From the NCBI GenBank assembly GCA_016934605.1, contig JAFGSO010000037.1, positions 1 to 5,207 of the forward strand: a stretch of 5,207 nucleotides of DNA, read 5' to 3'. Both the position numbers and the translations under genes were made by a program. This stretch comes from Calditrichota bacterium (GTDB taxonomy: Bacteria; Calditrichota; Calditrichia; RBG-13-44-9). Shown here piece by piece: positions 1 to 5,177 of the stretch (positions are counted from its first letter, which is position 1; each line of letters starts with the position of its first letter). The notes under the pieces are model-generated. The model saw only the letters and a list, made by a program, of their open reading frames with translations, did not search any database and was not told where the DNA came from.

Positions 1-1054
1 ACGCTGCCACACTCTGGTAATAAGCTTCGTCCCCAAAATAATCCGAAAGTTCCCGGCAGATATTCTCAGGAGTGACATTTTTCTGAACCAGTTCCGGGAC
101 AACTCTCTTCTGCAATACAATATTCGCCATGGCGATATTTTTAATTTTTACCAGACATTTACCGATGTGATAAGTAAGCGGGGATATTTTATAAAGCACT
201 ACCATGGGAGTCTCCAGATATCCGGTTTCCAGTGTTGCGGTACCGCTGGCAACCACCACCACACGGGAATATTTCATGAGAGCATAGATATCCTTTTCTA
301 TCAGCCGGATTCCCAGATTTCCCTCCAGGATAGCATCATAAACGCCGCGGGGGACATTGACACTTTTACCGACAACCCATTCCACCTCACTGCGGTGTTG
401 AAATAACTCTGCAGATTTTACCATCTCAGGCAGGAGTGTGTTCACTTCATTTTTACGACTACCGGGAAGAAAGCCTATAATTTTTTTATTTTCCGGGATT
501 TTATATCTGGTTCTAAACTCAGACCCGGTTAAGTCGACCTTAATTTCATCGACCAGCGGATGTCCTACAAAACTGGCTGCAATCCCGTGTCTGGAGTAAA
601 ATTCCTGTTCAAACTGAAAGATAACCAGCATTAGGTCTACATACCTCCGGATTTTTTTGATCCGGTTCTGCCCCCAGGCCCATAACTGGGGTGAGATATA
701 ATAGACAACCCGGATATTCATGTTATGAGCGCTTTTGGCGAGGCGCAGGTTAAATCCCGGATAATCCACCAGAATAACCGCTTCCGGGCGGAATTCTTTC
801 ATCCATTTTTTTAAATCCCTGAACACTTTTCTTATAAAAGGAATATGCCTTATCACTTCCGAAAAACCCAGGAAAGACATCTGTTCTATATGAAACAGAA
901 GTTCAACCCCCGCCTCCCTCATTTCATCTCCGCCAATACCATGGAAAGTTAAATCAGGCCGGAGCTTTAGCAATTCGAAAACCAGACCGGCGGCATGGCG
1001 GTCTCCGGAAGGTTCCCCTGCGATAATCAATATATTCCTCTTCGGGTCTGACAT
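1..1054 (-). CDS. lpxB: Lipid-A-disaccharide synthase LpxB (3' end cut by window edge)
   Basis: This glycosyltransferase (family GT19) joins UDP-2,3-diacylglucosamine to lipid X to make the lipid A disaccharide at the inner face of the inner membrane. The reading frame stays open to the left edge, giving 351 residues. Family members have about 380, so roughly the last 30 are missing. Visible motifs, numbered from the chosen start, are AGEPSGD (12-18), DYPGFN (97-102, holding the Asp that matches the catalytic Asp of E. coli LpxB), SPQLWAW (121-127), FVGHPLVDE (162-170), LPGSRKNEV (196-204), ASGTATLE (269-276) and PMVVLYK (283-289). Two ATGs, at 1060 and 1054, are possible starts. I prefer 1054 because a weak GGGA lies 7 nt before it and is too close to 1060. 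It follows frr on the same strand, but an intrinsic terminator lies between them. The family call is secure; the start is not. Confidence 0.96.
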   Translation of the reverse strand, partial: MSDPKRNILIIAGEPSGDRHAAGLVFELLKLRPDLTFHGIGGDEMREAGVELLFHIEQMSFLGFSEVIRHIPFIRKVFRDLKKWMKEFRPEAVILVDYPGFNLRLAKSAHNMNIRVVYYISPQLWAWGQNRIKKIRRYVDLMLVIFQFEQEFYSRHGIAASFVGHPLVDEIKVDLTGSEFRTRYKIPENKKIIGFLPGSRKNEVNTLLPEMVKSAELFQHRSEVEWVVGKSVNVPRGVYDAILEGNLGIRLIEKDIYALMKYSRVVVVASGTATLETGYLETPMVVLYKISPLTYHIGKCLVKIKNIAMANIVLQKRVVPELVQKNVTPENICRELSDYFGDEAYYQSVAA

Positions 1055-1089
1055 GTTCATTTCCCGCGATATCCAATATTTCTGAAATG

Positions 1090-1118
1090 AAAAAAGCGAG
1101 TAAGATTATTACCCGCTT
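1090..1118 (-). terminator. Intrinsic terminator after frr
   Basis: On the minus strand a 10-bp stem (AAGCGGGTAA with TTACTCGCTT, one G-U pair) closes a 5-nt loop (TAATC) and runs straight into a T-tract. It starts about 40 nt after the frr stop codon and ends about 30 nt before the lpxB start, so it should end most of the rpsB-tsf-pyrH-frr transcript. The stem is only moderately GC-rich, so some read-through into lpxB is plausible. Confidence 0.82.
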
Positions 1119-1158
1119 CAATATAACTATCAAATAAACTGAATCCCAACAGGACTGA

Positions 1159-1719
1159 TCATTCCCCTAAAATTTCATTTTCCTTGGCCTGATAAATTTC
1201 ATCCACCTTACTGATATACTCGTCGGTAAGTTTCTGAATTATATCCATCGTTTTGTGACTCTGATCCTCTGAAATTTCATGGGACTTTTCCAGATTTTTA
1301 ATCTGGTCATTGGCATCCCGGCGAACATTTCTTATGGCAACCCGTGTTTCTTCACAATATTTTTTAACCAGCTTGAGGAGATCCTGCCGTCGTTCTTCAC
1401 TCAGCTCGGGTATCGGCACACGCACCACGTTTCCATCGTTGGTAGGATTTAATCCCAGATCCGCCTGAAGAATAGATTTCTCGATTTCTCCGATCATTCC
1501 CTTTTCCCAGGGCTGCACCACCAGCATACGGGGTTCAGGTGCCGTTATGGTTGCAACCTGATTTAAAGGTACCACCGATCCGTAATAATGCACTTTTACC
1601 ACATCCAGAAGCGCCGGCGTTGCCCGTCCTGTTCGGATCCGGGTCAATTCATGATGTAAATGATCAACCGATTTTTTCATTCGGATTTCAGCATCTTTCA
1701 AAATTTCATTCACATTCAT
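1159..1719 (-). CDS. frr: Ribosome recycling factor (RRF)
   Basis: RRF works with EF-G to split the post-termination ribosome into subunits in the cytoplasm. The product has 186 residues, the usual length (185 in E. coli). Domain I is the three-helix bundle formed by residues 1-30 and about 106-186. Domain II is the beta-rich part at about 31-105. Family signatures are KDAEIRM (8-14), RIRTGRATP (27-35), YYGSVVPLNQ (45-54), ADLGLNP (86-92), VRVPIPELSEERR (99-111) and RNVRRDAND (130-138), which carries the conserved arginines of the ribosome-binding face. The ATG overlaps the pyrH stop codon in an ATGA junction (1716-1719). A GAGGTG site lies 4 nt upstream, inside the end of pyrH, so translation is probably coupled to pyrH. 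frr is the last gene before the terminator at 1090-1118. Nothing is missing or unusual. Confidence 0.98.
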   Translation of the reverse strand: MNVNEILKDAEIRMKKSVDHLHHELTRIRTGRATPALLDVVKVHYYGSVVPLNQVATITAPEPRMLVVQPWEKGMIGEIEKSILQADLGLNPTNDGNVVRVPIPELSEERRQDLLKLVKKYCEETRVAIRNVRRDANDQIKNLEKSHEISEDQSHKTMDIIQKLTDEYISKVDEIYQAKENEILGE

Positions 1720-2441
1720 ACGTCACCTCTTACTTTGGTTCCAATTGTCTCTCCCAGCACAACTTTCTTTAGATTTCCGTTTTTCCCCATGTTAAACACC
1801 ACAATCGGGAGCTTATTATCCATAGACAGAGTTATAGCCGTAGGATCCATTACACGCAGTCCTTCCTTCACTACCTGCATATAATTTAATTCCTTGTAAA
1901 ATTCCGCATCGGGAAATTTTTCAGGATCTGCAGAATAGACGCCCTCAACGCGGGTACCTTTAAGAATGACCTCTGCCTCAATTTCAATAGCTCGCAATAC
2001 CGCAGCCGTATCGGTGGTGAAATATGGATTACCTGTTCCGGCAGCAAAAATAACCACACGACCTTTTTCCAGGTGCCGCACAGCACGTCGGCGGATAAAC
2101 GGTTCAGCCACCTGTTCCATGGGGATAGCTGTCTGGACTCGAGTATAGAGTCCCATTAGTTCCAGGGCATTCTGCATCGCCATGGCATTGATCACCGTGG
2201 CCAGCATACCCATATAATCAGCCGAAACACGATCCATTTCCCTGGCGGCATCAGAAATCCCGCGAAAAATATTCCCTCCTCCAACCACAACACCTACCTG
2301 TACTCCCAGATCAACCACAGATTTGATTTCAGAGGCATACTGCTGCAAGACATCTGCATTAATACCAAAACCTGCACCACCTGCCAGAGATTCACCACTC
2401 AGTTTCAGCAGGATTCTTTGATAAGCAGGTTTATCAGTCAT
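1716..2441 (-). CDS. pyrH: Uridylate kinase (UMP kinase)
   Basis: PyrH phosphorylates UMP to UDP with ATP in pyrimidine nucleotide synthesis. It belongs to the amino acid kinase fold and works as a cytoplasmic hexamer, and is unrelated to eukaryotic UMP/CMP kinase. At 241 residues it matches the family (241 in E. coli). Motifs seen are LKLSGESL (12-19, phosphate binding), VVVGGGNIFRG (51-61, the glycine loop), DRVSADYMGMLATVINA (70-86, nucleotide binding and subunit contacts), GTGNPYFTTDTAA (135-147, UMP binding), KGTRVEGVYSADP (161-173) and VMDPTAITL (197-205). The ATG is 2 nt after the tsf stop, with GGAG 7 nt upstream inside the last codons of tsf. The gene overlaps frr by 4 nt. The pyrH-frr pair is one of the most conserved pairs in bacteria, which fits growth-linked supply of UTP and CTP. 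Confidence 0.98.
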   Translation of the reverse strand: MTDKPAYQRILLKLSGESLAGGAGFGINADVLQQYASEIKSVVDLGVQVGVVVGGGNIFRGISDAAREMDRVSADYMGMLATVINAMAMQNALELMGLYTRVQTAIPMEQVAEPFIRRRAVRHLEKGRVVIFAAGTGNPYFTTDTAAVLRAIEIEAEVILKGTRVEGVYSADPEKFPDAEFYKELNYMQVVKEGLRVMDPTAITLSMDNKLPIVVFNMGKNGNLKKVVLGETIGTKVRGDV

Positions 2442-2443
2442 GA

Positions 2444-3037
2444 TCAGTCTCCAATTTGATATCGGACAAATCGCCTGATGGAAATATTTTCTCCAATGCG
2501 GGCAATGATTTCAGTCTGATAATCTTTTACAGTTTTTTCGGGATCCCGGATATAGGGTTGCTCCAAGAGCACTGTTTCGGAATAAAACTTTTCCATTTTA
2601 CCGCTGGCAATTTTCTCCACAATATTTTCCGGCTTTCCACTTTCTACAGCCTGCTCACGGAATATTCGCATTTCACGGTCAATAACATCCTGAGCGAGTG
2701 ACTCCCGGTCAATTGCCAGGGGATTTGAGGCGGCAATATGCATGGCGATATTATGGACAAATTCCTGAAAATTTTCAGTTTTCGCCACAAAATCTGTTTC
2801 ACAATTCACTTCTACCAGCACGCCCAGTTTTCCTCCTGGATGTATATATGCATGAATCAGTCCATCTTTTACTTCACGGCTTGCTTTTTTTTCTGCTTTG
2901 GCGATTCCACGTTTTCTTAAAATTTCCACAGCTTTTTCCATGTCTCCACCCGCTTCCACCAGAGCTTTTTTACAATCCATCATCCCGGCTCCGGTTTTCT
3001 CCCGCAGTTCTTTCACAAGTTTTGCTGATATTTCCAT
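2444..3037 (-). CDS. tsf: Elongation factor Ts, short form
   Basis: EF-Ts is the guanine nucleotide exchange factor that releases GDP from EF-Tu. The product has 197 residues, close to Thermus EF-Ts (196) and well short of E. coli (283). The N-terminal UBA-like domain covers about 1-50 with LREKTGAGMMDCKKAL (11-26). The core holds VNCETDFVAKTENF (77-90), including the TDFV motif that contacts the EF-Tu G domain. Then come VLLEQPYIRDPEKTV (156-170) and IGENISIRRFVRYQIGD at the C-terminus. The second core half and the coiled-coil insertion of the long form are absent. A TTG at 3040 extends the frame by one codon, but GGAG lies 6 nt before the ATG at 3037 and only 3 nt before that TTG, so I chose 3037. 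The gap to rpsB is 10 nt, and the ribosome site begins right after the rpsB stop. Confidence 0.97.
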   Translation of the reverse strand: MEISAKLVKELREKTGAGMMDCKKALVEAGGDMEKAVEILRKRGIAKAEKKASREVKDGLIHAYIHPGGKLGVLVEVNCETDFVAKTENFQEFVHNIAMHIAASNPLAIDRESLAQDVIDREMRIFREQAVESGKPENIVEKIASGKMEKFYSETVLLEQPYIRDPEKTVKDYQTEIIARIGENISIRRFVRYQIGD

Positions 3038-3047
3038 CAATCTCTCC

Positions 3048-3797
3048 CTATTCTTTTGTCGTTACCTCTTCCTTCTTCTCTGCCATTTCCTCTTCCTCGG
3101 ATGCTTTTGCCCGGATGGATTCCCGACCTTCCAGAACAGCATCTGCCATCACCCTCGAAATCAGGGTGATCGATTTGGTGGAATCATCATTTCCCGGAAT
3201 GGGGTAATCGATCTGAGTCGGGTCGCAATTCGTGTCAACCAGAGCAAAAATCGGTATATGCAGCTTCAACGCCTCCCGAACAGCGATTTCTTCTTTCTTT
3301 ATATCAATCACAAACATTGCACCCGGGATTTTTTTCATTTCCTGAATACCGGCAAATACATTCTTCATTTTTTCAATTTCACGTTCAATCTGCAACCGTT
3401 CTTTCTTGGTCATTTTTTCAACGGTACCGTCTAAAATCATCTTCTCAAGATTTTCCAGGTGCCTGATACTTTTTTTAATGGTGGCAAAATTGGTCAGGGT
3501 TCCACCGAGCCATCTTTCAACAATGTAAGGCATTTCCGCCCGAATGGCTTCCTGTTTGAGGATATCTTTCGCCTGATTTTTAGTTCCCACAAACAGGACG
3601 GGATCTCCTGTAGCTGCAATTTCCTTCATGGCATTATAAGCCACGTCAAGGCTTTTCAGCGTTTTTTGAAGATCGATGATATGGATCCCATTTCGCTCCA
3701 TAAAAATATACTGTTTCATTTTGGGATCCCATCGTCTGGTCAAATGGCCAAAATGGACACCCGCCTTTAATAAATCCTCTAATGATACTTTAACCAT
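3048..3797 (-). CDS. rpsB: 30S ribosomal protein S2
   Basis: S2 sits on the back of the 30S subunit between head and body, joins late in assembly and is needed to bind S1 where S1 exists. The product has 249 residues, typical for S2. Motifs are KAGVHFGHLTRRWDPKM (11-27), NGIHIIDLQKT (36-46), FVGTKNQA (69-76), RWLGGTLTNF (95-104), PGAMFVID (158-165), IPIFALVDTNCDP (181-193) and DYPIPGNDD (197-205). Residues at about 105-155 form the charged helical hairpin typical of S2. The tail after about 230 is a low-complexity Glu/Lys/Ala stretch (EEEEMAEKKEEV), a common variable end. The ATG has AAGGAG 5 nt upstream. The gene begins a new transcript segment after the rpsI terminator, with a structured leader, and leads a compact set with tsf, pyrH and frr. 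Confidence 0.98.
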   Translation of the reverse strand: MVKVSLEDLLKAGVHFGHLTRRWDPKMKQYIFMERNGIHIIDLQKTLKSLDVAYNAMKEIAATGDPVLFVGTKNQAKDILKQEAIRAEMPYIVERWLGGTLTNFATIKKSIRHLENLEKMILDGTVEKMTKKERLQIEREIEKMKNVFAGIQEMKKIPGAMFVIDIKKEEIAVREALKLHIPIFALVDTNCDPTQIDYPIPGNDDSTKSITLISRVMADAVLEGRESIRAKASEEEEMAEKKEEVTTKE

Positions 3798-3906
3798 AAT
3801 TACTCCTTCACATTAAGGGTTAGTTCCTCCACCGTCTTTTCTCAGAAATCCAGTACCTGGACACCCACTGAAAAAAACCAACGGTGTGTGTTATATATTT
3901 ATTTAC
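3798..3906 (-). promoter_or_regulatory. rpsB leader with two-tier stem-loop; probable promoter region
   Basis: This stretch separates the rpsI terminator from the rpsB start. On the minus strand, 3876-3837 can fold into a stem-loop. The outer stem is 9 bp (TTTTTTCAG with CTGAGAAAA, one G-U pair), then an internal loop of 6 against 3 nt, then a 5-bp stem (TCCAG with CTGGA) closed by GTA. Downstream are GGAGG (3830-3826), an ATGTGA start-stop at 3813-3808 and the AAGGAG of rpsB. Directly after the terminator T-tract lies an AT-rich run containing TATATAAC that could be a -10 region, but I find no convincing -35. Promoter position is therefore unresolved. Control by S2 binding its own leader is inference from how ribosomal protein operons usually work. 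Confidence 0.5.
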
Positions 3907-3942
3907 AAAAAAGCCCTTCCCGGTTAAGATTGGAGGAAGGGC
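3907..3942 (-). terminator. Intrinsic terminator after rpsI
   Basis: On the minus strand GCCCTTCC and GGAAGGGC form a perfect 8-bp GC-rich stem around a 14-nt loop, followed at once by six T residues. It lies about 20 nt past the rpsI stop codon and is the clearest terminator in the window. It separates rplM-rpsI from rpsB-tsf-pyrH-frr, so these are probably two transcription units or one unit with partial read-through. Confidence 0.92.
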
Positions 3943-3962
3943 AGGATATTTTCGACCAGGGA

Positions 3963-4349
3963 TTATCGTTTTGAGAATTGGAATCTTTTACGCGCTTTTG
4001 GTCGCCCATATTTTTTTCGTTCCACACGTCGCGGATCCCGGGTCAGAAATCCGCCTGCACGCAATTCCGGTCTCAGCTCTTCATTCCACTTCAGGAGGGC
4101 GCGGGCAATGCCCAGGCGAAGTGCTTCTGCCTGTCCTGACAGTCCGCCTCCGTTGATGTTAGCCGTAATATTAAATTTTCCAATAGTATCCGTAGCTTTT
4201 AAAGGCTGTTCTATAACCATTTTAAGCACTTCCCGCTTAAAATAATCAAGTAGTTCTCTGCCATTGACCGTAACCTGCCCCTGACCGGGAATCAGACGTA
4301 CTCTGGCCACAGCACTTTTTCTCCTTCCGGATGCATCGTAATATTCCAT
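3963..4349 (-). CDS. rpsI: 30S ribosomal protein S9
   Basis: S9 is in the 30S head, and its basic C-terminal tail reaches into the P site to touch the tRNA anticodon stem. The product has 128 residues, as usual (130 in E. coli). Seen are YYDASGRRKSAVARV (3-17), PGQGQVTVNGR (21-31), INGGGLSGQAEALRLGIARAL (65-85), GGFLTRDPRRVERKKYG (99-115) and the ending KARKRFQFSKR with the conserved terminal arginine. An upstream GTG at 4367 would add six residues and abut the rplM stop, but it has no ribosome site before it. The ATG at 4349 lines up with the family N-terminus and has GAGG 12 nt upstream, so I chose it. The spacing is rather long. The gene follows rplM by 18 nt, the near-universal L13-S9 pair, and ends at the terminator 3907-3942. 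Confidence 0.98.
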   Translation of the reverse strand: MEYYDASGRRKSAVARVRLIPGQGQVTVNGRELLDYFKREVLKMVIEQPLKATDTIGKFNITANINGGGLSGQAEALRLGIARALLKWNEELRPELRAGGFLTRDPRRVERKKYGRPKARKRFQFSKR

Positions 4350-4367
4350 GGTATCTGTATTCCTCAC
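4350..4367 (-). promoter_or_regulatory. Ribosome binding site of rpsI
   Basis: The rplM stop codon TAA is followed by GTGAGG and then 12 nt to the ATG at 4349. The GAGG (4365-4362) is the only Shine-Dalgarno match near any S9 start. It lies downstream of the competing GTG at 4367, which rules that start out. Confidence 0.6.
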
Positions 4368-4802
4368 TTAAAATTTTATCGATTTTGGATTCTGGGCCTG
4401 ATGAGGATGTTGATCTCCAGCATAAACCTTCAATTTTTTTAACATCTGTCTTCCCAGGACATTTTTGGGTAACATCAGACGCACAGCATGTTCAATCACC
4501 CGTTCCGGATGTTTTTCAATCATTTCACGGAAAGAGGTAAATTTGCTTCCTCCCGGATAACCGGTATGTCTGAAATACGTTTTCTGTTCACTTTTCTTTC
4601 CGGTAAGCTTTACTTTTTCTGCATTTATCACTATGACAAAATCACCTAAATCCTGATGAGGAGCAAAACCCGGTTTATTTTTACCGCGAAGGAGCCGGGC
4701 AATGTTTGTCGCCATTCTGCCCAGAACATATTCCTGAGCATCAACTACAAACCACTCACGCTGGGCCATTATTTCATCTGTCTTGATATAATCCGTTCTC
4801 AA
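4368..4802 (-). CDS. rplM: 50S ribosomal protein L13 (TTG start)
   Basis: L13 is an early-assembling 50S protein that binds 23S rRNA. From the TTG at 4802 it has 144 residues, matching the family (142 in E. coli). Motifs are EWFVVDAQEYVLGRMAT (16-32), LLRGKNKPGFAPH (37-49), GDFVIVINAEKVKLTGKK (53-70), the signature TGYPGG (80-85), MLPKNVLGR (110-118) and LKVYAGDQHPHQAQ (124-137). Start choice: AAGGAGG (4817-4811) sits 8 nt before this TTG. The frame stays open back to a TTG at 4886, but that codon overlaps a promoter -35 box and would add 28 residues unlike the family. The ATG at 4769 would trim 11 residues and has only a weak site. rplM leads this set and is paired with rpsI. Confidence 0.97.
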   Translation of the reverse strand: MRTDYIKTDEIMAQREWFVVDAQEYVLGRMATNIARLLRGKNKPGFAPHQDLGDFVIVINAEKVKLTGKKSEQKTYFRHTGYPGGSKFTSFREMIEKHPERVIEHAVRLMLPKNVLGRQMLKKLKVYAGDQHPHQAQNPKSIKF

Positions 4803-4817
4803 TCCTTCAACCTCCTT
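4803..4817 (-). promoter_or_regulatory. Ribosome binding site that fixes the rplM start
   Basis: AAGGAGG at 4817-4811 is a full anti-16S match, followed by 8 nt to TTG at 4802. It is the strongest Shine-Dalgarno in the window and may compensate for the weak start codon. Confidence 0.85.
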
Positions 4818-4857
4818 AAACTGTCGGCTTCTGGTATTTCCAATTTTAAAGCCCGGA

Positions 4858-4886
4858 AATTTAAATTCTGAAGTATGGTCAGTCAA
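4858..4886 (-). promoter_or_regulatory. Sigma70-like promoter of rplM-rpsI
   Basis: TTGACT (4886-4881, 5 of 6 to TTGACA) and TAAATT (4863-4858, 4 of 6 to TATAAT) are separated by exactly 17 bp. An AT-rich stretch (ATTTTTAATTTT) lies just upstream and could act as an UP element. Transcription would start near 4852, giving a leader of about 50 nt with the Shine-Dalgarno inside. The bases after the -10 (TCCGGGC) form a GC-rich discriminator, a feature of promoters under stringent control in Proteobacteria. Confidence 0.62.
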
Positions 4887-5072
4887 GCCAAAATTAAAAA
4901 TAGTCCCGATTAATTTCGCCTATCCAACCACCAGTGAGGTTTTACAAATTGTCTGTCCTTATTTTTTTTAAAAAAATGACCTGAATAACCATTTTAAATA
5001 TATAACCTGACTAATTCACGAACTCCATGATAGCAGGACACAAAGTAAGATAGGCCAATGATTTAAATATTT

Positions 5073-5115
5073 TATCATGTGAAACTTATTTTAAAATAAG
5101 TTTTGTTACATGATA
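5073..5115. repeat. Two-tier AT-rich inverted repeat
   Basis: The centre is a perfect 22-bp palindrome at 5082-5103 (AAACTTATTTT and its complement, no spacer). It is flanked by a second perfect pair, TATCATGT (5073-5080) and ACATGATA (5108-5115), offset by 1 nt on the left and 4 nt on the right. Together they could form a long hairpin in RNA or a cruciform in DNA. It is not a standard terminator, as the stem lacks GC pairs. Function is unknown; it could be a protein binding site, a terminator of an outside gene or a remnant of a small mobile repeat. Confidence 0.75.
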
Positions 5116-5177
5116 TCCATAAAACTGGTGATGATAGATGCCTGAACCATTTGTTATTTCCGGATCTTTTCGGCCTT

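Noticed and set aside
167..406. Plus-strand 79-residue open frame at the left end
   Set aside because: It is antisense to lpxB, whose frame is intact with all family motifs, and I see no ribosome site or family for it.
1061..1118. A promoter for lpxB between the frr terminator and the start codon
   Set aside because: TATTGG and GATATC are weak -10 matches and no fitting -35 was found at 16-18 bp, so I did not call one.
2698..3434. Long plus-strand open frames (169 and 178 residues) opposite tsf and rpsB
   Set aside because: They lie wholly antisense to two secure conserved genes, overlap each other in different frames, are rich in Phe, Ser and His in the way reverse-complement translations of Lys/Glu-rich genes are, and show no recognisable family.
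3868..3890. T7 run in the rpsB leader (minus strand) as a second terminator
   Set aside because: The only stem directly before it is 3 bp (ACC/GGT); the T run fits better as the left arm of the leader stem-loop.
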